The notes below the pieces were generated by a model. That model did no database searches. It had not been told where the DNA came from and was given only the letters and a program-made list of their open reading frames with translations. From contig CM070874.1 of the NCBI GenBank assembly GCA_036365515.1, forward strand, positions 19,478,209 through 19,542,208: 64,000 nucleotides of DNA. Direction: 5' to 3'. The DNA is from Torymus aiolomorphi (taxonomy: Eukaryota; Arthropoda; Insecta; Hymenoptera; Torymidae). The position numbers and the translations under genes were made by a program. This document shows, one piece after another, positions 22,160 to 31,538 of the stretch. Numbering within the stretch: the first letter of the stretch is position 1; every line of letters begins with the position of its first letter.

Positions 22160-22360
22160 CGCCCCCGAATAGAAAGGCGTTATCTCGAAGTCTGCTCGTA
22201 GAAGGTGTTAACTCGAAGTCCGCTCGTGAAAGGCGTTAACTCGGAGTCCGCTCGTAGAAGGTGTTATCTTGGAGTCCACTCGTGAAAGGCGTTAACTCGG
22301 AGTCCGCTCGTAGAAGGCGTTATCTCGGAGTCCGCTCGTAGAAGGCGTTATCTCGCACGC
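22160..22360 (+). repeat. 28-bp minisatellite, about 7 copies
   Basis: The unit is TCGTAGAAGGCGTTATCTCG plus GAGTCCGC. Two sub-types alternate (TAGAAG..TTATCT and TGAAAG..TTAACT). Units are contiguous with no spacers, so this is not a CRISPR array. Confidence 0.9.
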
Positions 22361-22928
22361 AAATTTTTCCGGCTCAAATTTAAGTTGGCAGCACTGCCTA
22401 TATAGATGCACGCGTATCATAAATATACCTATAAAATCGATTTTTAAGCGTAATACATAAAATGAATTTATGATAATAATCTAACACTAAGGATTGCTTG
22501 AACTACTTCAACTCCATCTTTTTTATGCAGATAATTTCCGCTATAAAAACATTTTTTATTAATATTTATCTTCGGCTGCTTCCGTCAGGACTTTCATATA
22601 AGTATAATACAAAACTTTATTCTAAAACATTTTTTTTTTTTTTTTGTTGAATGAATTCCTATTTACTATTATTATAAAAGCGACTGTAAAGGAATAATTT
22701 AGCCAAAAATGAAGGATTTTTTGAAGTACAACTTTTGGCTTACATCATTATTCTATAGAATTATTAAATCCTCAGAAAAACGGTTAAAAATTTCTAAATA
22801 TGACACATATTACTGATTTCTATTAATAAAATAAGATTTGAATAACGATTGCGACAAATGACTTTGTAAAGCCGGTAGATACGCATTGATGTTATACTAA
22901 TAAATATCTAAGTAAAAAAGAAATAAAA
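22361..22928. other. AT-rich spacer
   Basis: Contains a ~19-T run at 22629-22645. No gene seen. Confidence 0.5.
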
Positions 22929-23168
22929 GTGGACAGTAACAGCTAAAATTTAAGCCCTGATTCATTAAACAATATTGATCTTCTAGGAAGTTACAAGCAA
23001 TCAAAGATAGGGTACGAAAATGGTTAAAAATACGATTCATTTAATCGGTTAAAATGAAAACAAATTTTTAACCATTTTCGTACCCTATCTTTGATTGCTT
23101 GTAACTTCCTGAAAAATCAATATTTTTTAATGAATCAGGGCTTAAATTTTAGCTTTTACTGTGTACTT
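22929..23168. mobile_element. 240-bp hairpin MITE
   Basis: Arms of ~100 bp: AGCTAAAATTTAAGCCCTGA, GGAAGTTACAAGCAATCAAA and GGTACGAAAATGGTTAAAAA on the left are each mirrored on the right, around a ~30-bp loop at about 23029-23058. Near-perfect arms suggest a fairly young insertion. Confidence 0.75.
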
Positions 23169-23266
23169 TCATAATTTTTATTCTTCGTTTTCGTATCTTA
23201 AATACTTGCAATGTGACAGTCAATAGAAGAGATATAATTTTTTGACGAAATAGACGATATTTGAGA

Positions 23267-23458
23267 TTAAATTGCCCATATCTCAAGAAAAAGGGCCCAT
23301 TTGACGGAAATGTGAGCACTGGGCTTAATTTTTAGGTACCAGAAATCGACTCTCCAATGCCCACTAAAATCCGTTTCCCGCAACTGAAACCCTCTCCTTG
23401 TTAGTACATTAACTACGTATAATATGTCGGGCTTCGTGCAATTTTCTAAGTACAACAA
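23267..23458 (-). pseudogene. Copia RT C-terminal fragment
   Basis: Begins LYLENCTKPDILYVVNVLTR, the characteristic block at the end of Copia RT. It then drifts through frameshifts (ETDFSGHWRV). Confidence 0.6.
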
Positions 23459-23688
23459 CGATCACACAACCTCTCAATACTATTTCTTGGGGAATTAAGT
23501 TGTTTTTCTCGCCTTCTTCTCGATTTATATTCTCTCTATTAATTACTTGACTAGTCACCATGTAGCCAAACACGCTACTTACAAATTTCTCCTGACTCGA
23601 TTTTATTGTTTGTAAACTTTTCCTTCTTTGTAATGAAGGCTTTGATTCTATCGCTTTCCTCCAGTTTTCTCCCTCTGTTTCTATGATC

Positions 23689-23901
23689 TTAATTGGATTC
23701 CTGAATTTTCTCCTTTTCGGGTATTCTTAACTCTCTAAACTCCTCTTTTTCTGTACATGTACTCTCATGATTAAGATGTACGTCTTCGTAAGTTTTATTT
23801 TCTATAAACTTCACATGTCTGTTTTCAAACCGTTTCTTTTGCTCAGATACATAAATTATGTACCCTGTCAAAATATACCCAACTAAAAAAACTTTCAACA
23901 C
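23689..23901 (-). pseudogene. Copia integrase C-terminal fragment
   Basis: VFLVGYILTGYIIYVSEQKK and HVKFIE are the usual block after the integrase core in Copia polyproteins. It starts a few bases from the end of the pre-integrase frame, so the whole DDE core between them has been lost by deletion. Confidence 0.6.
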
Positions 23902-24212
23902 TTATTTCCAAATTTAGTGTTACTGTTTCTCGGTATTTTGAAAACTCTACCGCAAACCAACCTTCTAAACTGCTCAATATTATCATTGTATTTTAGAGCT
24001 ATCTTTCTACGGGTTTTGTCGGCCCTATTGCGTGTTTTGCCAAAATGCAACTTCATGCTTTTAGTAATAAGACACGTCTCGCATTCTATGATATCTCTGT
24101 CTCTCATAACCTCTCCTTTACCTGGCAAATTTGGGTAAATTTTTTCCAGTTCTATCAAATATTTATTTGACATATGACCGAGTCTCAAATACCACAGCAT
24201 TGTTTTACTCAT
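23895..24212 (-). pseudogene. Copia GAG-pre-integrase domain
   Basis: LWYLRLGHMSNKYLIELEK and IECETCLITKSMKLHF show the H..H / C..C zinc-binding signature (LGH plus CETC). The tail after residue 65 is truncated. Confidence 0.65.
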
Positions 24213-24978
24213 TTCTGCATTAGAATCTGATTCGTTGTCTCACTTATCCTTAATTTCCGTTTTGTCATTTCCGGTTCTACTTTCTGTAATTTGAAACTTT
24301 CTATTATTTACAGTCGTTAACAAATCTGATTATTTAGGCTATTTACTCTCTAAAATATTATTCCCTTTTTATTCTTACGATTTTCGTTTTCTAGTTCCTT
24401 TCCATTTACTGATTCTACTCTCAATTTATTTTTTCAACCAGTATTATAACTTATTTCAGTGCCTCGTTCTGCAGCTAATGCGAAAAGACTCACATAATCT
24501 TTTCTCTCGTCTTTCTCTATTATTCCCATTAATTTTACTGTCCAAAAAGGTCTCTCATAGATTCCAGAAATTACTTTCTCTTTAGATCCCAGACCATAGA
24601 TATTTATTCTACAATTTTCTAAATGGATTTGTAAATCCTGATCAACAAACTAAGTGACTATAAATTTTCTGGTAACTCCTCAAAATACAATACGTTATTT
24701 AACATGAACTCTCTACCCGTTTCTGACCTAATTTTTATTTCTTTATTAGCGCATTTAATGAAATGATTATTATTCCTATTTAACATCTCAAAATTAATTT
24801 CTTTTTACTTAAGTGCTCAGTAACGCTTGAGACTGCAATTAATTTAACAATTATATTTCTATTCTATTCCTCCTCTGACCCATTATCAAATTTATTTTCT
24901 ATTGATCTATACTGTTCTTTGCTTACAGATAACTTTATTTTCTCACCTTCTCTCTCTCATTCTTATGCATATTCCCCC
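24213..24978 (-). pseudogene. Copia gag-pol junction with protease-region remnant
   Basis: Frames are broken. The segment REFMLNNVLYFEELPENL (near 24665-24720) matches the block after the Copia protease. The protease active site itself was not found. Confidence 0.4.
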
Positions 24979-25728
24979 TTATGGCCATCGGTGACCAACT
25001 GGGTAGTGCTGATTTGCCACGGCCTCTGCCGCCATGCCTACGACCTGTGACTCTACGTGCTCTGCCTCTCGTGTATATACGGCTTCCTCGAACACCACCA
25101 CTCCTGGTCGGCTTCGATGTTCTCTCCTCATTCTGTCTCGGACGCTTAGCTGGCTCCGCTTCCTGTTTCTCTCCCTCTCTCTTTTTTTTTGCAAGCAATC
25201 CTTTGCTACATAACCAGGCTGTCTGCAGGTGTAGCACACAATTTTGTCAGGAGTAGGACAATTTGGGCTCATGTGCCCTGTCAGTTTACATGAGAAAGAT
25301 CTCGTTTTGTTCAGTCTATTGAATCCTCCCCCATTTCCTCTACCTCGGCTGTTCTGAGATCGGAAAGTTCTACAAGCCGACGTGGCTGCCTTCGGAGTCT
25401 GTCTAGTTGTAGCCGCTGATTCAAACTGTAACAGATAATTCTTTAGTCCTACATATAACACGACCTTTCCCGCAGTTTGTCTGCTCAAACAGTTAAACAC
25501 TTCTACGCCTGGGATAGACTCAACTACAGCATGCATGAAAATGTCATGTTTTTCTTTTTCTGTCATTTTACCTGCGTTTTGCACATTTTCGTACTCCTTT
25601 ACTTTTCCTTTAAACTTATCCCAAGGTTCTGCTGCTTTCTCCTTATTAGGATTAAATTTTAAGTCGTATACATCCTTTCTAGTGGATGTACTAGTCGTTC
25701 TAATTTCTAGTCTCTTATATTCTTTCAA
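24979..25728 (-). pseudogene. Copia gag with two defective CCHC knuckles
   Basis: A 249-codon frame. The N-terminal part (EYKRLEIRTTSTSTRKDVYD, PWDKFKGKVKEYENV, ESIPGVEVFNCL) is gag-like. Two nucleocapsid knuckles follow: CKLTGHMSPNC lacks its first Cys pair and CYTCRQPGYVAKDC has Tyr where His is expected. A basic Arg/Glu-rich tail comes next. The knuckle damage argues that this copy is inactive even where the frame is open. Confidence 0.65.
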
Positions 25729-26238
25729 TTTATTTATAATCTCCGGTGGCTCTCTAAGATAAACTTAGTATAATATTTGATATCAATGTGATTTATTATT
25801 ATATCCCTCTCTCTATTTTTTATCATCTGTCAATATGTTTCTGAAACATTAGTATAAAATATACTACGTCTAAAATATACTCTAGTCTTTTTGTTTTTAA
25901 TCCGGACATCAAATAGTTCTCGAATATTTCAAACTTTTGCTGTCACAAGTTTGCTGTCAATTTATACATTGTATTAGTTCCGGATATATTCTCTGACACG
26001 TTAACTTCAATTCTGTCTGTCAAGTATTACAGAATTTGCGCTCTCATTTGATTTACTCTTTTTTTCCTCCTTTCCTTCCAAAAAAGGTATCTAGTCTCTC
26101 GTTTACTTTCTTTTCTATATGTTTTTCTATATCCGACTCTCTCAATTCATTATTCTGTTTATTAATTTTAATATCTTTGCTTACCTCATTTTTAGTTCTC
26201 ACTCGTCTTTTCTTTTTACCCTCCAGTAAATCCCAATA

Positions 26239-26747
26239 CTACTCGCTCTCTGTCTCCACGATCTCTCCCTCCTCTGGAGTCCATTTGTGAGATTTGGGTG
26301 AGCTTGTAGCTTGAATCTGAGTCCATCTCGGATCCGGTACACTTTTTACATTTTCTCCTTCTCTACCACTCATATCTGGCAGCTTGTCTATCTCCTCTTG
26401 TGAAAAGGCCAAGTCTGCCCTGTCCAGTCTTTGGAGAGCAGCTTTGCCCCTGACTGCATACTCCACTCTCTCACTTTTGGTGATAAACGGACTGTTCACC
26501 ATTTTCATCTGAGAGATTAGTTTTGGTTTTTCGTTCTCTCCCTTCTCCGTTTCTCTCTCTTATGAAGTCTCATTCTCACTACTAGCAGGCAGCTCTTTAA
26601 CTTCTTTGATTTTAAAACTCTCGATACTGGGACGCGCATTTTCTCCAATTGGCTTAAATAATGGACCAAGCTGTCCATCAACTGCTTGTTCATATCAACC
26701 TGCCGGTCAAACATTTCAGTCTGAGTCCTCCTCAGATTATCGAGCAT
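26239..26747 (-). pseudogene. Copia gag N-terminal region in two frames
   Basis: 26747-26517 (LRRTQTEMFDRQVDMNKQLM, helical) and 26508-26239 (FSQEEIDKLPDMSGREGENV, acidic) are consecutive minus-strand frames separated by a short gap, consistent with one broken ORF upstream of the main gag frame. Confidence 0.4.
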
Positions 26748-26822
26748 TTATGTCCTTATTTCTGCTTTCTGCTTCTCTAGCAGCTTCTGAATAGTCTCCA
26801 TGCTTACACCTCCTTGTGTTTC

Positions 26823-27008
26823 TCACTCTGCGCATATACCTCCCTCCGGAGGTTCGGGAGGTTCACACGGGATCACCTTTTCTTTTGAGCTCCAGCACTC
26901 GTATGCCTGTTCATATTCAGCTTCGGTGAGGTACAGGTCAACCCTCATCATCTTTCTGTCTGACAGAGTCACATAGATTTTTCCATCATCCTTTTTGACC
27001 AGAAACAC
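26823..27008 (-). pseudogene. Copia gag start region, tentative
   Basis: The minus-strand frame LVKKDDGKIYVTLSDRKMMR followed by LTEAEYEQAYECW has good protein character. It is immediately upstream of the gag frames and downstream of AT-rich leader sequence. Confidence 0.35.
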
Positions 27009-27833
27009 TCTTTCCCTCTGATTCTTCTTGTTACAATTTATTGTTTCTCTCTAGTTCAGACTACTTCAAACACCTTTTTGAGCTCGTCCAAGCCAATAAA
27101 ATAAAATTAATCGTAAAATTCAATTTAATTTTAGTATATAATCTCTCAAATTATAATTCAAACTTTTTCTGTGCAGTCTCTTTTCTATGTGTATAACTTT
27201 CTGTCAATACTAATCTAATTGAATAAAATTGTGTCACATCATAATTTTATTTACTCTCTAAATAATTGTTTTTATTATTGCCTTTAAGTCAATAATTTTC
27301 ATCTGTCAATGTTATACACATCTCCTTTTTACTATCTACTTTCTTATTAATGTCGTGACAATATTCTCTCAAATTGCGCGCTACTTTTACTGTCTACTCA
27401 TCTACACTGTCTATATACACTCTATATACACTCTATATGGGTCCATTTTAATTTCTGTCAAATGCGTGCTTACTCTCTATTAGATAGCTATACCTGACTA
27501 ACTGTCTAATTTCCAATTCAAATCGTGACGTCATTCACTCACATTTTTGAACCTTTTGCTGTCAAATATCTCGTCTAAAGCACGATTTTACTCTCTAACT
27601 AAAAGGCGATACTGCCTAAATTCAGACTAAACTTTGATGTTATTCACTCAATTACGCGCAATTTTGATAAGATTCGCCACGTGTGTACACTCTCTCTCTA
27701 ACTCTCTAATATTTAGTCCGAATACCTGTCAAAGTCTTTTAGCGAATCCCCTTCCGATTTGACACGTTGCAGCTAGTATGCACCCCGTCGCGTTTCAGGG
27801 GCGCTACATATGAGTATATAAATGTGTTTATAT
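27009..27833 (-). other. Presumed Copia leader, AT-rich and rich in CTCTCTAA and CTGTCAA
   Basis: No coding frame, but CTCTC and CTGTC recur every 50-100 bp (for example 27253, 27370, 27470, 27590, 27690-27710). A 5' LTR would be expected in this stretch, but I could not match it to the LTR at 19925-20179. Whatever it is, it carries the same motif bias as the coding region. Confidence 0.4.
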
Positions 27834-28053
27834 TGTTAAAATCACACACACATACACACACAATAAATTGTAACAACTATTTATAAAAACAAGAATGTAA
27901 TTTATTCAAGATAAATAACACAAAAGATTAAATGTCTCATCAACAAGCTCGCGAATCAACTAGACTGACAAACTAAATCGAGTCGAAAACATCAAACTAA
28001 TCGCTTAGCAACGTTTTCGTTCTTTTCATGTTCGATGATAGACCAATACATAA
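27834..28053 (-). mobile_element. Gypsy 3' LTR
   Basis: Shares CTCGCGAATCAACTAGACTG / AATCGAGTCGA / CTAATCGCTTAGCAACG / TTCGATGATAGAC with 39749-39956. On the minus strand it starts TGTATTGGTC and ends TTTTAACA. A purine tract (AAAAGAAGGGGAATAATA) lies just upstream of its start at about 28054-28075. Confidence 0.75.
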
Positions 28054-28215
28054 TATTATTCCCCTTCTTTTCAGATTGTCGTCCCGACAATCTTAAAATA
28101 AAAACGAAAGAGGGCTTCAAGCGGGCTGATCCCAGACTCACCAGACCAAAAAATCACGTCTCTTGAAAAATAGTTCTCCTCTTCCAAAACCGAATCAAAA
28201 TGGCGTCATCTTTAA

Positions 28216-28353
28216 CCTTCTGACAGTCGGTATGACGCCATATGGCGTCATTCCATGATCGGCCCACATATACTATTACTTAAGAAACATTTATATGGAA
28301 AATTTCGAGAAAGTTACACTTTTTCAGTAGGAAAAATGCCGGCTGTCAGAAGG
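28216..28353. mobile_element. 138-bp TTAA-flanked (piggyBac-like) MITE
   Basis: Flanked by TTAA at 28212-28215 and 28354-28357. The ends CCTTCTGACAGTCGG and CCGGCTGTCAGAAGG are inverted. A palindrome ATGACGCCATATGGCGTCAT lies near the left end. Length and right-end sequence closely match the MITE at 51056-51195. Confidence 0.8.
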
Positions 28354-28404
28354 TTAAGCGGGCTGATCCTTGACTCACCCGATTAGGGGGTCACCTCTTG
28401 AGTT

Positions 28405-28478
28405 GGTCCATCTTGAAATCATCTTGAAATCAACTTGAAATCACCTTGAAATCATCTTGAAATCATCTTGAAATTATC
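28405..28478 (+). repeat. 12-bp tandem repeat, ATCTTGAAATCA, ~6-7 copies
   Basis: Contiguous copies with single-base variants (AACTTG, ACCTTG). Confidence 0.9.
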
Positions 28479-28797
28479 TACCTTTAAGCGGGTGGATCCT
28501 TGACTCATCCGGGCATAGGACCCGTCTCTTAAAATGTAGAATCAATTTTTTTGGGTAGAATCGTCATTTTTGGGTACATCATTTTATCACCATCGGTGGG
28601 TAGAGTCTTGTCGGTAATTCTTGGATACAAGTGGGGAGTTGACAAGCCGTGGTACCTCACCTCTGTCCCTACTCTGGCATTCTCTCTGCGCTATACAGGA
28701 GAAACCACAGTTCAACATAGCCGTGAGTAGAGCAGAAGAAATTACCTATTGTGGTAGATCGTCAATCGATCAATATGAATGAACTTCTTTTTGTGTT

Positions 28798-30013
28798 TTA
28801 GTATCTTCTGGATACAGAAAACGACGTCATAGATCTTCTTGACAATCTTATAAGGTCCTTCCCAATCACTTTGGCGCTTCGGGATCCTTCCTTTGACTCG
28901 GCGAAGATTATACAGCCATACGTTCTGCTGTTCTTGTTGTCATGTCTGGATGTTCTGTCATAGATTGTTTTCGTATGTTTGGAGGAGAGGAAAATGTTCT
29001 TTCGTGCTGACTGGTGAATTTTGTTGATGTTGTTTTTTAGGTTTTGGATCTCTGCCATAGTTAGGACAATCTTCTTTTTCAGGAGGACATCCGCGTACCA
29101 AATCCAGAGGAAATCAAGTTTCGCCTGAAGTCTGTACCGGTGTACATCTTTGGTAGAGTGGTCCCAGTTGCTGAGTGTATCGAGGATCTGTAAGCGAAAA
29201 GATACAACGAAATCCAACAATCCCAATCTTTTTGGTTGTCTGTTATGTATTTGGACAAGTATTCTAGTATCGTTCTGTTATAATGCAATAGATTTTGTTC
29301 TCATATTAGAGCGAGAGGAAAAGCTTCTACCCATTTCGTAAAGCAATCCGTTACAACTAAGAGATACCCATTTCCTAACGAAGAAATTGGGAAAGGTCCT
29401 AAAATATCCATTTGGATTCTCTCAAAAGGTAATCCTACATTGTAGATGCTCATCTCATTGTGACCTTTATCTGATGGACCTTTCTTTGCAATACAAACTG
29501 AAAAAGATCTGCACCAATTTTCAACATCATTTTTACAAGAAGCCCAATAAAATCTTTTGCGAATTTTCTGTAACGTTTCAATAACACCAAAATTACCACC
29601 AGAAGGAGAATATGAGCTTCTTCTAAAATAGTGTTGACATAATTTCTAGGGACAACTAATTGAAGAACTTTTGTTTTGAGGTTAGAAGAAATCCATTCCC
29701 TCTATAAAATATCATCAAGAACAACTAATGAGTCATATTGAGATAAATATACTTTCATATATTCATCTAGAGAAGAATATCCTGCCATGACAATTTAACA
29801 CACTCCTTTTTACTTTTTAAAATAGTTCGAATGTCATTATCCTGATGGTGATGATTTATTCGATTGAGATATTTCTTCAAAAACAATACGACCTACTGAA
29901 TTACCAACTTCATATTTTGATTCAACATTAAAGCAGTATCTACAAGAAGAATTATTACAAGGTCGTCTAGAGAGACCATCTGCATTGCCATGAGAAGTAC
30001 CTTTCCGATGTAG
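28798..30013 (-). pseudogene. Gypsy integrase and tail, broken frames
   Basis: Minus-strand segments in order: HRKGTSHGNADGLSRRP (end of RNase H, about 30005-29955), a Cys-His zinc region with FYWASCKNDVENW and VCIAKKGP, then the core with RIQMDILGPFPISS and LLVVTDCFTKWVEAF (first catalytic Asp region), YNRTILEYLSKYITDNQKDW (about 29285-29225) and a basic C-terminal region. A stop and frameshifts separate these segments. Integrase would join the cDNA to the host chromosome; this copy cannot. Confidence 0.7.
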
Positions 30014-30526
30014 AATCTTAACCCATTAACGCCCACGGAGACACTTTTTTCACCACTTCTTCAGAGCTTTCTAGATGGAATAAATTTGGGCCGAAAAAAT
30101 TTTTGAACACATGAAATTAATAGATTTTTCATCAATCTTTCCAATGGTGACATCCAAAGCAAGAAAAGAAAAATCAAGGAGCACGGGAGCGCTCCGAAGG
30201 CAAGTATAGAAGAAGCCTGAAGGAGCGACCCGTACTACATATATAGTACATTAAAATGCCTGACCGAGAATTTCAAATATTTACTGTAATTTTCAATCGC
30301 TTTTATTTAACTCAAATTTATAATAATAACATGTTATTTGGCTATACTATGTTGCACAAAAAGTTTCATGTAAAAAGCTGTTCTCATATTAAAGATATTA
30401 AATAGTGAAAAATTTTACGTCTGGTTTCCGATTCTAAAGTTTCTCTATTTCTCATCGTCAGACTTCGTTTTCTTCCCACTTCTAGTTTCCTGTTTCAGCT
30501 TAGATATAGGTATATATATATATATA

Positions 30527-30764
30527 ATACATCTCGTTAACTATGTTTATGGAGCCCTTTTTTAAAGATAGATAGCTTTATGGAGCCCGAATCCTTTTAT
30601 GGAGCACGTGCTCCATAAACATTCAATACATCCCGGTTTACGGAGCCCGACCTAGAGTTTCTATATCCAGAGAGGGATTATTTCTTTAATCACTTGTATA
30701 CGGGAACTCTGGGCGTAGGTGCTAATATCAGGGATGGACTCCATAAAGGGGTTAGGTGAATCAT
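30527..30764 (-). mobile_element. Small (TA)n-bordered inverted-repeat element, copy U4
   Basis: TA runs at 30510-30526 and 30765-30779 border it. The left end GTTTATGGAGCCC is mirrored by GGACTCCATAAAGG at the right. A perfect 24-bp palindrome at 30596-30619 has half-arm TTTATGGAGCAC. The shared core is reversed here (GGGATTATTTCTTTAATCAC at 30674-30693), with CCAGAGAG next to it, matching the U3 tail. It has the same architecture as U1-U3 with a fourth arm sequence. Confidence 0.65.
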
Positions 30765-30928
30765 ATAATATATATATATTCCCGTGTCTGTGCGACGACG
30801 ACCTAACCTTACACATCTTTACACACATATACACTTCGTGCATGTTAGTATATGCTATGACGGAAAATTATTCTCCGTCATTTTCCTCTCTCCCCGTATG
30901 ATAATTGTATTAATTCCCTTTCAGACTA

Positions 30929-31538
30929 TGTTACAGGTGCAGACGACGCGGAAGGACGCTTGGCCGATATAGAGAGAGAGAGCACGAGAGGAGCGCGCGC
31001 GACTCGTTTAGACTCAAGAGAGTCGAATCAGTCTCGTTTTGGATAGCGTCCGCGCTCCCCGCTCTACTCACGAGGGTTGTTCTCGCGACACTTGTGCCCT
31101 TCCCGGTGTGCATGACTGTGAGCGGTTGTGAGAGTAAGAGAGTGCACCGACCTCGAACGAGTGTCCACCCCCGCGAGGTGACCGACAGCGAGCGATGCGC
31201 CAGGAGCTGGTGCGAACGAAAGGCCGGCGACAGCGACCACGCAGCAGTTGTAAGTGCCGGCTCGACTCCACTCTATCTCTCTCTCTCTAACTCGCGGTAA
31301 CTCGGGCATCCTTCTCGCGCCCGCTGACCGCTCATCGCCTTCCTTATTGCCCCCCTCTTCATCCGTATGGAAATAAACACTGAAAGGTCCTTTTAGCCTA
31401 TTATCGCGAGTGATCTTTCATTTCGATCTTTTGATTCGCATGCGGTGTGCATTGCACGAGGTGCGCTAGCCTCGCCGCCGCATGCGTTATTTGTAGCAGG
31501 ATAAATCCGGAGCAGCCAGGAATAATTTATCCGTTACA
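30929..31538. mobile_element. Possible solo LTR
   Basis: A GC-rich ~610-bp block in AT-rich surroundings, starting TGTTACAGGTGC and ending ATCCGTTACA. It has a TATA-like TTGGCCGATATAGAGAG near the start and AATAAACACTG (poly-A-like) at about 31371. The flanks (GACTA / ATGCT) do not match as a target duplication, so the call rests on base composition and TG..CA ends only. Confidence 0.3.

Larger units (their letters stand above)
23267..27760 (-). mobile_element. Degraded Copia-type retrotransposon body (minus strand)
   Basis: Reading on the minus strand from 27.0 kb down: gag (27008-24979, CCHC knuckles near its end), protease-region remnant (24.98-24.2 kb), GAG-pre-integrase domain (24212-23895), end of integrase (23901-23689) and RT C-terminal end (23458-23267). 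The integrase core and most of the RT are deleted, and frames are broken. Throughout, the coding strand is enriched in GAGAG (CTCTC on the plus strand). Confidence 0.7.
28076..28797 (-). other. Gypsy 3' untranslated region with tandem repeats
   Basis: Contains three copies of an AAGCGGGCTGATCCTTGACTC-type phrase (about 28110, 28357, 28485) and, at 28405-28478, seven copies of a 12-bp unit ATCTTGAAATCA. A 138-bp TTAA-flanked MITE lies between two of the long copies. Confidence 0.55.

Noticed and set aside
22160..22360. Possible CRISPR-like array (28-bp repeats)
   Set aside because: Units are contiguous with no unique spacers, and the context is eukaryotic.
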